Source: Megascapheus bottae (taxonomy: Eukaryota; Chordata; Mammalia; Rodentia; Geomyidae). Taken from it: a DNA stretch of 64,000 bases. The notes below the pieces were generated by a model that was not told where the DNA came from, did not search any database, and saw nothing but the letters and a program-made list of their open reading frames with translations. Position numbers and translations under genes: made by a program. Shown here piece after piece: positions 10,061 to 21,654 of this stretch. Location of the stretch: the NCBI GenBank assembly GCA_024803745.1, contig JANJXV010000130.1, positions 362,501 through 426,500 of the forward strand, in the 5' to 3' direction. Each line of letters starts with the position of its first letter. Positions within the stretch are counted from its first letter, which is position 1.

Positions 10061-12039
10061 TGAGTTCACCAGCTCATAAATGGCTGGGTAAAGGTTTCAC
10101 CTCTGTTCTCTTTGCCCCAGAGCCCTGGCTCTGTCACCTCCATAGAAGCTCCTGGAAATGTCTTGGTGATAAACATCCAGATGACCATGGCTGTGATAAC
10201 TTTGTACTGGCCAACACCTATCACCTTGCTCTATCCTATGTAGGTGTCCACCTCATCACTTAAAAGAACAACTTCATTTGCTCAGCAGAGCCTCTGTGAA
10301 GCAAAGTTCTTTTTTTTTATCCTGAGGAAGAAGCCGAGACTAACAAGGTGGAGACTTGATCTCCACAGGGATGGGAGTTCAAGTCACAACCAGTGGCCTC
10401 TAGATCAGATGCCATCTACCTGGTTGGGAGTGGAGGCTCCAATCTCAGCGCACCACTCTCAGCTCAACCCATCCCATCCCTCCTCCACCCAGAAAGAACA
10501 AAAGGAAACCTTCCCTGGAAGCACCAAGCAAAGATGTCAGCATCCTGTGTCGCCATAGCAACCAGCCCTCCTCCATCTCCTCAGGAGGAGGGGGGGAAGC
10601 AAAAGTCAAACTGAGCCTCCTGTGGAACATTCTGTGGGTAAACACCAGGACCAGTGTGTTTGGGCCTCTGTTTTCTCACGTCAATAGGGTGAATCATTCT
10701 TGGAACAGGGGCTGGGAAGCTGACCAGGTTCCTAAGTAGATAAGGTTAATGGTGCTCTTCCAGAGATGGCGGGGTCACTTTGAAAATTAATCCTGTTTTA
10801 TTTTATTTTCTTTCCTCTAGAATGTGGGCTTATACATGAGCAGATTCAAAATCAGAGAAGAGAAGCCAACAGCAGTTCCTGGCAAGGGATCTGTAAGCAT
10901 TACCACATCCCCTTTTAGGCTGACATCATCTTATTGCCCATCTCTTGGCAAGGTCTTGTCAACTTGAAGATTGGCAGATAGGAGAAAGAACACAGCAAGA
11001 AACCAAGGGATGTGAAAGCTTGGTGCCACTGTGTTCACAATGTCTAACCTGAGTCCTGGTGGAGGCCTTGCTCATTCCTAGTCTAGTTACAGACTGCAGC
11101 TATGAGCAATGATTTGGTTTGGGGCTCAGGGGTTGTTGGGGGGAGTGCTTTTGTTGCCAATATTTGATCTTGGTAGGAGAGGACGTGGAAGCTGAGGTTA
11201 GAAAGACAAGAAGCAGTAAGCTATAGGACCATGTAGAAAGAACATCTCAGACCAAAGTCATAAGCAGGTTCCAGGGTAATAACTACTCTCTCTGGATGGA
11301 AGTGGGTAGTGGGCTCTATAAGAGAAGTGTGGGGGTGGGGGGTATGGATAGGACATGGAAACTGTGGTGGAGGGGGGAGTGAACTAGGAATGTGATGGAA
11401 GTTTTATGCTAAATATTGTGTGAAGTCATTGGCAAATTCTAAGGCAAAGCAAAGGGAAGGGGCTATGTTATTCTCAGAGCCTGGCCTATATAACCAGTAC
11501 TCAAACATGGGATGAATGAGCTGAGATAATGCACAGAAGTGTTTTTCAAGCAGTGAAGTATTGCAGAAAATTTTGAGATCACAAAACTATTGCAGACTTC
11601 TAGGTAGCAAGGAGGGAAAGCGAGAAGCATCTGATTCGTAGAACACCCCATCCCTGTGAAAATCACTCCGAGCCACATCAAGATGCAAAGCTGGCAAGAG
11701 CCCCACCCACACAGACTTCTGAAGAAATCACCAGCAAGGAATTCTTTCTTGTCCACCAGAGACAGAACAGGAAGGTGAAGAAGGGCAGGTCAGGGGGGTG
11801 GAGAGGGAAAGCCCTGAGAGCTGAGATCTGTGTGGCTCTGGTGTGGAGGAAGTAGGTTCTAATGAAGTACTGACTTCCCCACTGACCTCTTCTCCACAAT
11901 GCAGCTGCTTTATTAGAGCCACTTGGTGGCTGGGATAGCCAGAGTTGTGACTGAAGAAGGAATGAACAGTGGGACCTTGTTGCAAAGAAGATGTGAGCTG
12001 GAAAGTGGGGGGAAGGGTAGTTCAGGATACAGGGTGTGC
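10061..12039. other. Unique sequence, no gene seen
   Basis: Mostly single-copy. A weak sense MIR trace at about 10650-10710 (GGGCCTCTGTTTTCTCACG). G-rich patches at 11130-11145 and 11330-11390. Several overlapping 66-132-codon frames on both strands at 10244-10645 and 11463-12076 lack domain features and shadow one another. Confidence 0.4.
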
Positions 12040-12079
12040 CACACACACACACACGCACGCGCACACACACACACACACA
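12040..12079. repeat. (CA)n with CG steps, Z-DNA-prone
   Basis: Forty bases of unbroken purine-pyrimidine alternation, including CGCACGCGC in the middle. Confidence 0.9.
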
Positions 12080-12599
12080 GAGCAGCAGTTTGGAGCAGTA
12101 GAAATTTTGTCCTTTGGCTCATGTTGAATGTGCTGTTTGGAAATGCCATGCTAAGGAATCCATGGTTGTAACAAATTCATGGATACATTTTCACTTTCAT
12201 GTCAGGGAGACAAAGAGCTGGACTCTGCCCACGCTTAGCTATAGCCGGCAGGTTTCAGCACTCTGGACAGCAGCCAGGCGGGTTCATCAGCCCTCCCTTA
12301 GGTGGTGATGAAGATTCACCAAGACTCCCAGGCTCAATGGGGAAAGCCAGGAAAACCCACCCATAGTGTCAATTGGCAAACATCAAGCCTTGCCTGACCC
12401 TGTTTCCATTTCCAAGAGAATTAAAGAGGAATTAAAATCCAACAATCTGGGATATAGGAAAATAATTTCTTACCGTACTTGAAATGTGCCGTTGCACTAA
12501 AATTACATGGAAAGTGCACATATTTTCAAAAGATTTATGATGAGAAAGAGGAGGAAAAACTCTAAAAAGCAGTTGGTAGGCTGTCAATAAAACTCAAAG
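12080..12599. other. Unique sequence, no gene seen
   Basis: Nothing recognised. AT content rises toward the downstream L1 remnant. Confidence 0.35.
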
Positions 12600-12745
12600 A
12601 AACATGAACTTGTTGAGAAGTGGTTAAATAAATGGAACTACCTTCATATGGTAGAATACTATGCAGTCATTAAAACTGTTTCCAAAAACTCAACAATGAC
12701 CTGGAGAAACACTTCAAGTACCAATTTTGAAAATGAGGGCTTTTT
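12600..12745 (+). mobile_element. Old L1 3' fragment
   Basis: GGTTAAATAAATGGAACTAC followed by GGTAGAATACTATGCAGTCA and TTAAAACTG matches the C-terminal ORF2/3'UTR landmark shared by mammalian L1s (usually GGAATACTATGCAGCCATAAA). It is diverged and lacks a discrete tail. Confidence 0.5.
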
Positions 12746-12799
12746 AAAAACAATATATAATGCAGAATCTCAATCTATGCATGAATGTTCACAATAGCT

Positions 12800-12915
12800 T
12801 AATTCCTTCCTTTCTTCTCTCTTTCCTTCCCTTTCCTCTTCTCCCCTTTCTCCACCATCCCTCTTCACCTCCCTTCTCCCCTCTCTCCTCCTCCCTTCAG
12901 CCCCTCCCATTTTCT
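12800..12915. repeat. CT-rich low-complexity tract
   Basis: Pyrimidine-rich run that leads directly into an antisense B1-dID, the same arrangement as at 6119-6425. Confidence 0.8.
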
Positions 12916-13180
12916 CTAGGGTTTGAACTCAGGGCCTTTCAATATGCTATGCAAATAGCATACTACTTGAACCATGCCCTTTTTTTTGTTGTTGTTTTTA
13001 AGATAAGGGCTCACTTTTTTTTGCCATCTTTCTATCTATACTTCCCAGGTTGACAAATGTGTACCACCATTACTATCTTTGTCAAGACGATGTCTTAAAC
13101 TTCCTGCAGGGCCAGCATTGAACTATATATAATCTTCCCAACCGATGCCTATTGAGTAGCTAGATAGTGGGCAGCAGACC
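12916..13180 (-). mobile_element. B1-dID-like SINE, antisense
   Basis: The ID unit is at 12916-12975 (GGGTTTGAACTCAGGGCC, TACTTGAACCATGCCC). The first B1-like unit is at 13000-13068 (TAAGATAAGGGCTCAC, CCCAGGTTGACAAATG). The second B1-like unit is at about 13085-13180 (GGGCCAGCATTGAACTATA, TTGAGTAGCTAGATAG). All three modules keep the expected antisense order. Confidence 0.65.
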
Positions 13181-13214
13181 CTACACTAGACTATCAGCTT
13201 TGTACATGCTGTAT

Positions 13215-13420
13215 GATTCTGTTTATATACCTTTTTGAAAATTATAGTTACATATGCACTTATGGGGTACAAAATGGTATGAGCGTTGGATGACTAAGTC
13301 AAGCTAATTAATAGAGGAGTTGTCTCAAAAGTGTTCAGGGAGTTTTTGTGAGAGCATTTGCAAATGTACTCTCAGTGATCTGGAAATGTACCTATGCTCA
13401 AGTATTAGCTATTTCACCAG
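13215..13420. mobile_element. Probable old L1 3' fragment
   Basis: ATAGTTACATATGCACTTAT, GGGGTACAAAATGGTATGA and AAGTCAAGCTAATTAATAGA resemble a common segment of old L1 3' untranslated regions. I cannot fix orientation or subfamily by eye. Confidence 0.4.
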
Positions 13421-13659
13421 GTTCTGTAACAGATCTCCAAAATGAATAATAAATAATTCATGCTTACTCCTTCTGTCTAACCAAGGCTTTATGCCTTATG
13501 ATTGGCCAATGGCAAGACTAAAGAGAAGCAAATTGGAGTGTTCCAGAGCCTGCAGATGGAGTAGAGGTTGTGAGGACTGGGGCAACACCAGGGTGTTGAT
13601 TTCTGTATTTGGGTTTTGTCTGGCCCATGCCTGTATGTGTCAGATAAAACTACAGATAA
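13421..13659. other. Unique spacer
   Basis: Short single-copy stretch between the L1 remnant and the compound microsatellite. Confidence 0.35.
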
Positions 13660-13731
<72 letters not shown>

Positions 13732-13773
13732 TCTCTCCCTCTCTCTGTCTCTCTCTTTCTCCCACCCCCTGTT

Positions 13774-13859
<86 letters not shown>
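13660..13859. repeat. (CT)n-(CA)n compound microsatellite
   Basis: Two long CT arrays (13661-13730 and 13779-13830) are separated by a CT-rich imperfect segment. They end in a pure CA array at 13831-13859. Frames of 71-131 codons on both strands here encode only Ser-Leu or Arg-Glu repeats and are not genes. Confidence 0.97.
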
Positions 13860-13861
<2 letters not shown>

Positions 13862-15436
13862 CCATGCACCAAGGAGCTCATGCTAAATGATGGTCAATGC
13901 TCAATCAATCAAATCTGTGACCAGGGAAACCTTATTTTACACAACCAATGTAAATTTCTTGGTGTTGAGGTTGTGTCAAGGTTATATTCAATGGCACAGT
14001 GAAAAAACTGAGCCAAGGGCACGAGAGACGTCTTTTTTTTTCTTTTTTTCAAACTTCTTACAAGCCTATAATTGTTTCAAAGTTAAAAGTTAAGGGTAGC
14101 AGTACATGCTAAAGACACCTCAGTTTTGCTTTAAAAGATTAAAGAAAAAGAAATGCAAATTTTAGCTGAAAGGAAACATTTCATTATATTAACTGTGATG
14201 GGGATTTTTTTGAGAGTTAATTGAATAATGGTCATTTACATATTCTTTCTTACCCATATTTTCTTTTCTAATTTTCTAGGGTAAATATATATCACTGTGG
14301 GAATCCCAGAGGGATTGAGGAATATTTGATGGAGGAAAATAAATACATGCCAGGCAATAAAAACATATAACTATTATTTGTTTAAAAAGAGACTGACTAA
14401 AAATGTATAAAAGGCAGAGAAGAAAAACACTGGAAATACAAAAATTTAAGAGCAAAATGGAATTATCCGTTAAACACAATGGGAAACCATGGGGTCTAAA
14501 ACCAATGCTGTGCAGGACCAATGCAAAAACCTTGCTCAGAAGACAGTCAAAGAACAATGAGACAAAATCATCATCAATAAAACAGAAGATGTGGGGAACC
14601 AAATTTAGAGATTCAGCATGCCGCCAACTGGTGTTTCTAAAAAGCAACCCTTTAAAAAAAATAGGACAAAATCAGAGAGATAAAATGGAAAAATACCTTC
14701 CACATTTCTGGATGACCCAAATTCATCATTTGAATAGAGACCATGAATGCCACTCGTTAGAAATAATCCCATAACTGTTCTAGAATTTCAAGGGCAAATT
14801 CAAAAGTTTGTTCCACATAGCTGGGTGTAGCAAGCTACAACAAGACAGCACACAACAAGATGGCTTACCTAGAAAGACTAAAATGCCACACTGGGCTCAC
14901 ACTTTTCTCCTACAGCATTAAGTTTGAGGAGGGAGGGTTTATTTTTCTTCTCACCCACTGCATTTCTAAGTGGCTCATGACAACCACCTCGACCCAGCCA
15001 CCTCGATAACCAGCAGTAAAATTTATTAAATAAAACCACTGCTCATTACTGATTAAATCAGCACAAAACCCACTTGCCTCAGTATAACTTTATAATATCT
15101 CCAAACAGTGGCTATCAGCATAGGAATAGATGGTCTTAGCCCCTGTTATCATGCACAGTATGGCTATTTTGCTCAACTTGAAGGGTTCTGCTAAATAAGG
15201 GACTAAGAAGAAAATGACCCTTGCTTCTCTGAGATGTAACTGCCTCCTTAGAGAGCAAAGGAAGATTGGAAATCCTAAGTATATTCCAAAAGTGAGAAGT
15301 TACAAAACCACTGGGGCGACATGTGTCTATGCATTTGAAAGGGAACGATTAGGACACCTAAAAAAAAAATTCTTTCACGGGAGCAGTAACAACATTGAAA
15401 CAAAAACATCCACAAGTGAATGGGCAACACACACAC
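13860..15436. other. Unique AT-rich sequence, no gene seen
   Basis: No SINE or LINE landmark. Two 123-codon frames overlap on opposite strands (14403-14774 plus, 14276-14647 minus). Neither has a signal, domain or repeat pattern I recognise. A poly-A/T patch lies at 14033-14049. Confidence 0.45.
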
Positions 15437-15724
15437 AGGGTTCACACTTGCTATGTGAACGCATTGCACTTGAGTCAGGCCACCAGCCCTTTTTGCATGG
15501 GTTATCTTTGAAGATAAAGGCCTGCTTTCTGCCTTGTAGCAGCCTGGACTGTGATCTTTCTATCTGTGCTTCCCCTGTGGCCAGGATAATTGGCATGTAC
15601 CATTGAATTCAGCCACTTGAGATAAAGGCTCAGACTCTCCCCTCCTCCTCCCCAGGGCTGGCCTCAAACCACAATCCTCCTATTTCTCACTCCTAAGTAG
15701 CAAAGATCATACCCTGCCTGGCTG
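15437..15724 (-). mobile_element. B1-dID-like SINE, antisense
   Basis: The ID unit is at 15437-15495 (AGGGTTCACACTTGCTATGT, CACTTGAGTCAGGCCACC). One B1-like unit is at 15508-15603 (GAAGATAAAGGCCTGCTTTC, GTGGCCAGGATAATTGGCAT). A second B1-like unit is at 15619-15724 (GAGATAAAGGCTCAGACTCT, CTCCTAAGTAGCAAAGATC). The complete ID-B1-B1 antisense order makes this one of the better preserved copies. Confidence 0.65.
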
Positions 15725-16404
15725 AAAAGGAGCATTATTTAGGATCAAATGGGATATAATTTGTAACAAAAAGTGTATGAAAGTAACTCTACAAGCTGGG
15801 GTTATACACCATCCTTATTTTCTCCTTCTTGGCCTGCTCTTATTATATAACTTTTCCACAATTTATTTGTACTGCTTTTATAATCAAGCAGGGGGGAAAA
15901 AGCCATGTTATTTTTGAAGAAAGCAGGATCTCAGAGGTCACAGTGACTTTATGCTATTTGTCCTCTGTGCATCTGGAGAAATAACTCTTTGATTTTGGCC
16001 CTAGGCACTTTGAACATATGAGCACAAGACCTACGAAAGGTTTATTCTGGGACAAGTCAGCACAATTGCTCTCAGTCCTGAAGACGGACAATTCTCAAAC
16101 CTTCTGTCCTTGCTCGGGGTCAGTGCGTCCATCCACCTACTCATCCATGCAAAGAGAAATGACTAGAGAAGGAGCCGGGTGCTCTGAGCACCCCCAAAGC
16201 AGATCACGCCACAGCAGCAAGACAAACATGCAAACAAACACAGCCCCGTGTGAATTAGAATACATAGGACAGTCAAGGCATGCAGCCATGTGGAAGAAAA
16301 AGAAGGGTGTCTGGAATATTCATACAGTATTATTAGCCCTGGGTCTTGAAGGATAGAGAACCAGGTGGGTGGGCGAGGTGGAGAAGATATTCACGGTGCA
16401 GCAC
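15725..16404. other. Unique sequence, no gene seen
   Basis: A 112-codon plus frame at 16018-16356 has no domain features. Confidence 0.4.
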
Positions 16405-16490
16405 ACAGAGAAAGAGAGAGACAGAGAGACAGAGAAACAGAGAGAGACAGAGACAGACAGAGACAGGGAGAGAGGAAGGAAGGAGAGACA
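16405..16490. repeat. (GACA)n/(GA)n purine-rich repeat
   Basis: Imperfect GAGACA units. The Arg/Glu/Thr-rich frame across it is an artefact. Confidence 0.85.
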
Positions 16491-17379
16491 AATGAAGATG
16501 AGGTGGCAATGTTACTACTGGAACCCTAAAAATTGGAAAGTGAGTAGGAGGATGTGCAAGTTAGGATCCTTTGGTGATAAATCACAAAAATTGGGGAGCT
16601 CACTGGAAGAATGTAGGACAGCTCTTACAAGAACCAAAGAAGTGAAAGAATTAGGCTCAGGAAATGCAGCTTTAGGAAGCTTGTGGAAAGCTAGGTTGGT
16701 CTCATGGGAAACCTGCAACAGGGTGGAACTCCTGCAATCAGTCCAGTGTTCCTCGGAGGGGGAATTTTAATGGCAGCCAACCATTGGCTGGAGGAAGGGG
16801 TGAAGGTTGACTGACAGTGGAGGCTGTCTAAGTGGGGCAACTTCACCTTCCAATGACAAGTCAAGCCCCACCCCCTTCCTTCCAAGCTGTGGTTCTCAAC
16901 CAAGCGCACATTTTTCCCACCCAGGAAATATTCGGAAATTCTTTCAAATGACTTTTACTTTCTAAAAAGTAGCAGTGAAGAGAGGTGCTACTGTCATCTA
17001 CTGGGCATAGGCCAGGACACTCCTCCATATCCTGCAATGCTCAGGCTAGCCCCAGAACCCGTGATTCAGCGCAGGAGGTGAGAAATCATTTTGGATTTGA
17101 AGGAGGAAAAACAACAACAACAACAAAACCCCCTGAGCTCGACAGAGAGACAGAAACAACAGAAGTCCATCAGGTAAAAAAAAATGGATGGAAGGACGGA
17201 ACAAACCATGAGATGATAAGGAGGAGGGGAAATGAGATGGTGAGGGAGGTTCAGGTGTTTGAGGATGATGAAGGTCATGGAAGAGAACTGATGGGCGGGG
17301 CAAGTGTGAGTGTGTTCGTATCCATGGCACTGCCTTTGTAATTATATGGCTTTAGACTCCTTACCAATTCCTTGCCTGC
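16491..17379. other. Unique sequence, no gene seen
   Basis: Contains a short (CAA)n patch at 17111-17127. Overlapping 60-118-codon frames on both strands give no recognisable protein. Confidence 0.4.
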
Positions 17380-17505
17380 TACTTATCAGCAGCTTCCTTA
17401 GGGATAGGACTCATCTGTTTTCTTTATCATTGCATTCAAATACCTGGAAAGATGTCTGGCACATAATACAGGATCTTCAAAGTACTTGCTGACAGAATGG
17501 ACAGA
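17380..17505 (+). mobile_element. L2 3' fragment
   Basis: The sense 3' end is visible as GATGTCTGGCACATAATACA followed by a diverged GTGCTCAATAAATG-type ending. MIR shares this 3' end, so MIR is the alternative. Confidence 0.45.
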
Positions 17506-17934
17506 TTAGATATAGTTAGAGTCCTGGATGTAGATTGATTGGTAAATGATAGGTTGATGTTGACAGAGAATGTAGAAAGATGGGAGAGGAATAAATGAAC
17601 TAAGGGTACACTTAGCAATACTTCGTGCACAAGGGAAGAGTTGTAGGTTATATTCTTACAGGTGGTCTGTCAGATTCTTCTCTCCAAACCACTGCGAAGC
17701 AAGCTAGCATTTGAGCACACAGCAGAAGACTCCAGCTGACTAAGCCCCATAATTCTTGGACTTTCCAGGTCCTGGCTGAGCCACATGGTATGTGGCTGTC
17801 ACATTCTGACCTGCACAGGGTGCTCAAGTAGGCCTGTGCAGGAAGTGCTCTGTCCCAGGAAGGCAGAGACAAGCTACTAGAATGACTTCAAGGCAGTGTC
17901 TTGTCTGTGTAGCCTACTAGTTGTTTATTTATCA

Positions 17935-18130
17935 AATATATGTATGGTGTCAGCCTACCATGTGCCTGGCACAGTGGCAGATACAAAAGATCCATTGGTT
18001 AAAAAGATGCAGCAAAGGTAGTCTTTACTGCTATGGTCTTTAAAATCAATGGGAAGAGGCAGAGAATAAATGGGTCAACAGAGACATATGCAATGATAAA
18101 TGGTGACAAGCAATATAATTACATAATCAG
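17935..18130 (-). mobile_element. L2 fragment, antisense
   Basis: Antisense L2 order: ACCATGTGCCTGGCACAGTG, a degraded GGATACA equivalent (AGATACAAAAG), then GAGGCAGAGAATAAATGGG and GATAAATGGTGACAAGC. Confidence 0.5.
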
Positions 18131-19256
18131 AATATAGATAAATAACGAAGAAGGAAACTGGCTAGAACCCTATCATACAAGCACACAAGGTCAGGTCAAG
18201 GACAGTCTGTGAGAATCTGGTAGTTTCATACCAGAACAGGAATGGAGTCGATGTGTAGGAAATTAAAAAGTAGCCATTTAAACAATATCCACTACAGACA
18301 TCATGGTGCAAAGCTTGCTCCATGTATATGCCATGGCCAACATGATCACAAACCAAATGACCCTCTTCCCTGAGATTTTTCCAGAGACTGGAGGGACTCT
18401 GAACAGAAAGTGGTCCCTGAGGAAAAGTGCAGGCCAACGTTGCTCTTCAAACTCCTGGAAACCCTGCTCCAAGCCAATGCCAAAAATAATCCTATTAGTC
18501 ACATTCGAAGTGCTAAGCAGAAACAAAAAGAAATCAAAATTAATTTCAATTCTTTACAGTGACAGCAGCAATTAAGGTGACAAGATTATGGAAATTATCG
18601 CCACCGAGGGAGATCTTTGCCCATGAGGGGGAAAAATAACCAGTAAAACAGGAGAAGTAAGAAACAGGGATTTGAACTGGGTTATGAAAAAAAAAACCTA
18701 TGGGCCACCAATTCTCTGGGAACTAGAAATGGCCATTTCGCCATGCAATGATAGTTTACTCTGCCGTGACTGTAACTCTGTCTTGGTGGTGGAAAGCGAC
18801 TGAGGTTTGTAAAGTTTGCACATTCATATAGTAAGATTTTTGCTTTTCATAAGGTGATACTCAAGCAGGTTGTCTCCACTTCTTTGTCTGCTGCCTGGTC
18901 CTCTCTCTTTTGAGAACCATACCTTTCTCTGTGCTTTCTCCTTTCTTACTGATCCCATCCACAGCAACCTGGGGTTATAGAGGAGTGTTACAAAGCACTC
19001 AACACCATACTTCCTAACCAGTACTGCTGTTTCCTGAGGAACACTAGGAAACCTAGAAAAGACAGAGAGGCAAGCCTGTGGCTTTACTTCTTCAGGAACT
19101 TTACTAGACCAGGAGATGAAGGGGCACTTCTGGTGAAAGTAGTAAATACCGTCTGTTCAGTCTGTTGTTACCCATCTACCACCCTCTAGTCTCTGTACTG
19201 TCCAGAGAGCCTCGACCCATGTGTCTTAGGAAAAGGCATTTAACTCATGCTCTGTA
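18131..19256. other. Unique sequence, no gene seen
   Basis: No repeat landmark. Overlapping frames of 82-91 codons at 18162-18575 on both strands are without features. Confidence 0.4.
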
Positions 19257-19435
19257 GAACCACTCATCCATGCACTCACGCATCCATTGATGTATCCATC
19301 ATTCATTTAGCCATTCAACCATCCATCCATGTATCATCAATACATGCATGCATGGATCCATCCATGCAGCAACCCATCTATCCACACACGCATCTGTCCA
19401 TCATCCACCCACCCATCTATCTATGCACTTACCCA
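19257..19435. repeat. (CATC)n degenerate minisatellite
   Basis: Imperfect CCAT/CATC units interrupted by ATGCATGCATGG and other variants. The Ser/His/Pro frame (67 codons) is an artefact. Confidence 0.85.
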
Positions 19436-19479
19436 ACAGTTGTTTATTAACCAGTGTGATGAGAAGGGAGGAATGGTAG

Positions 19480-19695
19480 AAATTTTCAATTGGATGCTCT
19501 CATAGGAAAGGACATGACAGAAATAGACGTATGAATAACCAGGTCTAGAGAGGGACCAATTCAAGGCCCTTGTGCTACCTGTATTGGAAAAAGCGAAGAG
19601 GAGGGTGGCCAGGTAAGAAGAGAGGAGGGCCTATAAACTAAGGCCAGGGAGCTGCTGGGGATAGAATAGATTATGTAGGACCTATAGCCATTTCA
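19480..19695 (-). mobile_element. Probable L2-related fragment, antisense
   Basis: AGGCCCTTGTGCTACCTG, GGAGGGTGGCCAGGTAAGAA and GATTATGTAGGACCTATAG follow the antisense order of a widespread mammalian repeat that I associate with L2. Diverged. Confidence 0.35.
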
Positions 19696-20056
19696 AACAT
19701 GAAGCTTGAGCAATCATTTCATATTCACATTTCAGCCAAGCTCTCCCCCCCCCCACACACACACTGTTGGTCTATCAAGTAGATTCAACCATAATAACAG
19801 TATTTATCATCGAAACCACTGTTATTGTTGTTCCATTGGAGACTCGAGAACAATGAAGCAAGCAGAGAAAGTAATTTCCCCAAGGTCAAGGTCACCAAAA
19901 TGGGAAGGAACACAGTCAGGATCCCATTAGAAGGTTGTCGACCTGAGATGATTAGAGAGATTTTTCTGTCTCCAGATATCTGTGCTGTATAACCTCTTGC
20001 TGGGTTAAGCATTGTTCTGCTTGTTTTCTTTCTTGTAGTTGAAGTTGCAGGTACAG

Positions 20057-20286
20057 AGTCCCCAGTCTCATCCTGATTCAGGGTCTGGGAGCTGTCCCTA
20101 AGCCTCTTTGTGCTCAAAACTAGCATTCTACCCCTCCAGCCACAGCACCACTTCTAGTTTTTGAGTGGTTAGTTGGAGATATGAGTCTCATAGGGGCTTT
20201 TCTACCTGGGCTGCCTTTGAACCACGATCCACAGATCTCTGCCTCCTGAGTAGCTAGGATCACAGGTGTGAGCCACCAGTGCCCGG
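20057..20286 (-). mobile_element. B1-Geo SINE, antisense
   Basis: Geo arm at 20057-20155 (GGGTCTGGGAGCTGTCCC, CAGCACCACTTCTAGTTTTT). Linker AGTTGGAGATATGAGTCTCA. Head to 20286 (CTCCTGAGTAGCTAGGATCA, GTGAGCCACCAGTGCCCGG). The tail side is degraded. Confidence 0.85.
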
Positions 20287-20617
20287 TAGGTGTGGCTGTC
20301 TTCCAGGTGATTCCTTGTGCGACAAGGAGTCATAGTGGGAAGAGACAGTTGGAGGGAGTTTGGGCCCCAGTTCAGGGCAGGTCTGAGACCGTGCCCAAAT
20401 CAGCCCTGAACAGAAGCAGGAGTAACCAAGCAGGTTGTGTTCAAGACAGGATATCATTAGGCTAGGACTGAAGGGATTTATCTCATTTCATATAGGAAAG
20501 ATTCTGTTGCAGTATTTCTTTTAATGATATTTATTCTTTTTTAATAATTGCAAATATAATGCATACTGATGGTGGAAATTACCATTACAAATAAATAGAA
20601 AAATAGTCTTTTCTGTT
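20287..20617. other. Unique sequence, no gene seen
   Basis: Short single-copy segment. Two mirrored 65-codon frames carry no features. Confidence 0.35.
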
Positions 20618-20720
20618 TGTTTGTACGTGTTCTATATCCCTGGCTGTCCTTGAACTTGTGATCCTCTTGTTCTAGCTTCTCTAGTGCTGGGATTACAGGT
20701 ATGCCCCATCATACTCAGTA
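20618..20720 (-). mobile_element. B1-type monomer, antisense
   Basis: CCCTGGCTGTCCTTGAACTT, TCTAGTGCTGGGATTACAGG and TATGCCCCATCATACTC are antisense B1 landmarks. It lacks about 30 internal bases relative to typical B1 and has no Geo or ID partner. It is therefore a separate lineage from the B1-like heads elsewhere. Confidence 0.65.
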
Positions 20721-20783
20721 TTACATTCATGCTTAGTAATTCTGTGCTTTTCAATCCAATATAAATCTGCCCCTTCCATGTAT

Positions 20784-20784
<1 letters not shown>

Positions 20785-20840
<56 letters not shown>

Positions 20841-20877
20841 CACGTACACGTACATAAACACACACACACTCACCTAG
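20785..20877. repeat. (CA)n array with CG-containing tail
   Basis: A pure CA run at 20786-20837, then CGTTCACGTACACGTACAT and a second short CA run. The minus-strand Cys/Val frame is an artefact. Confidence 0.95.
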
Positions 20878-20965
20878 ACTCTCTGAGCCTCTGTTTTCTT
20901 TTCTATAATATGGAGATAAAAATATTCACCTTTCAGGGTTACATAATGGATGCTTAATTACTTAC
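20876..20965 (+). mobile_element. MIR fragment
   Basis: Sense MIR core: TCTCTGAGCCTCTGTTTTCT, ATAATATGGAGATAAAAATA, then CAGGGTTACATAATGGATG. It starts right at the end of the CA array. Confidence 0.6.
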
Positions 20966-20989
20966 TCTGTTTGTTTTTCATCCACTTGA

Positions 20990-21205
20990 CATTCTATAAT
21001 GAACATTTTTCATGTGTCATTAACTACTCTTCAAAAACATGACTTTTAATGGCTGCATAATATGCCATCATTTAATGAGCCATAATTTATTTAACTATTC
21101 TGCTCTTATTGAACTTTGAAGTGTTTTCTAATATTTTGCTATGCGAGATAACACTGCATACTCAAATCTTTCTTGACATCTTTTTTATTCCCCCTTAGGA
21201 TAAAC
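20990..21205 (-). mobile_element. Old L1 3' fragment, antisense
   Basis: TTTTAATGGCTGCATAATATG, GAGCCATAATTTATTTAACT and TTTGAAGTGTTTTCTAATAT are the reverse complement of the ORF2/3'UTR landmark seen in sense at 12600. Diverged. Confidence 0.55.
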
Positions 21206-21650
21206 TTCCAAAACAGAAATGACACAGAAAAACAGTACATGAATCTTCAATGTTTTTATGCATCTGGTGTCAAATTATTTTCTTGGGGGTGGGGAAATAT
21301 ATATTTCTAATGCCATCTAATGAATAGTTATTTCAAATTCAACACACCAGTCAGAGAAGTGCATGTGTCAGTATGTTTGTGGATGGGAAGAAGAAAGATT
21401 GAACCCATAGGATGTTTCAGAGCCATCCAACCTTTTCTATGTATAGAATACATTCAATTCCTTATATGAGAGACTCAGAAATGGATGCACTTTCTAATCA
21501 CCCCCCCGATGCTAAGAAATCTTCATCTTGGGAAAGCCATAATTTCTCATTGGCCAAGTTTTTAAGATTAGTCCATGTCTTAAAAAACAAAACCAAAACA
21601 AACTCACTAACTCTTGCACTCATCTGGTCCCTATTGCTGTGTCCCAATCA
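21206..21650. other. Unique AT-rich sequence, no gene seen
   Basis: A 97-codon plus frame at 21412-21705 carries no domain. Confidence 0.35.
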
Positions 21651-21654
21651 TCCT

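Noticed and set aside
12040..12079. CRISPR-like or tandem direct-repeat array
   Set aside because: All tandem arrays in the window are simple dinucleotide to pentanucleotide repeats. The sequence is mammalian, so CRISPR is not expected.
13489..14002. Long overlapping frames of Ser-Leu and Arg-Glu repeats
   Set aside because: Translations of the CT/CA microsatellite in several frames on both strands.
14276..14774. Opposed 123-codon frames
   Set aside because: They overlap on opposite strands in AT-rich unique sequence and neither has recognisable features or codon signal.
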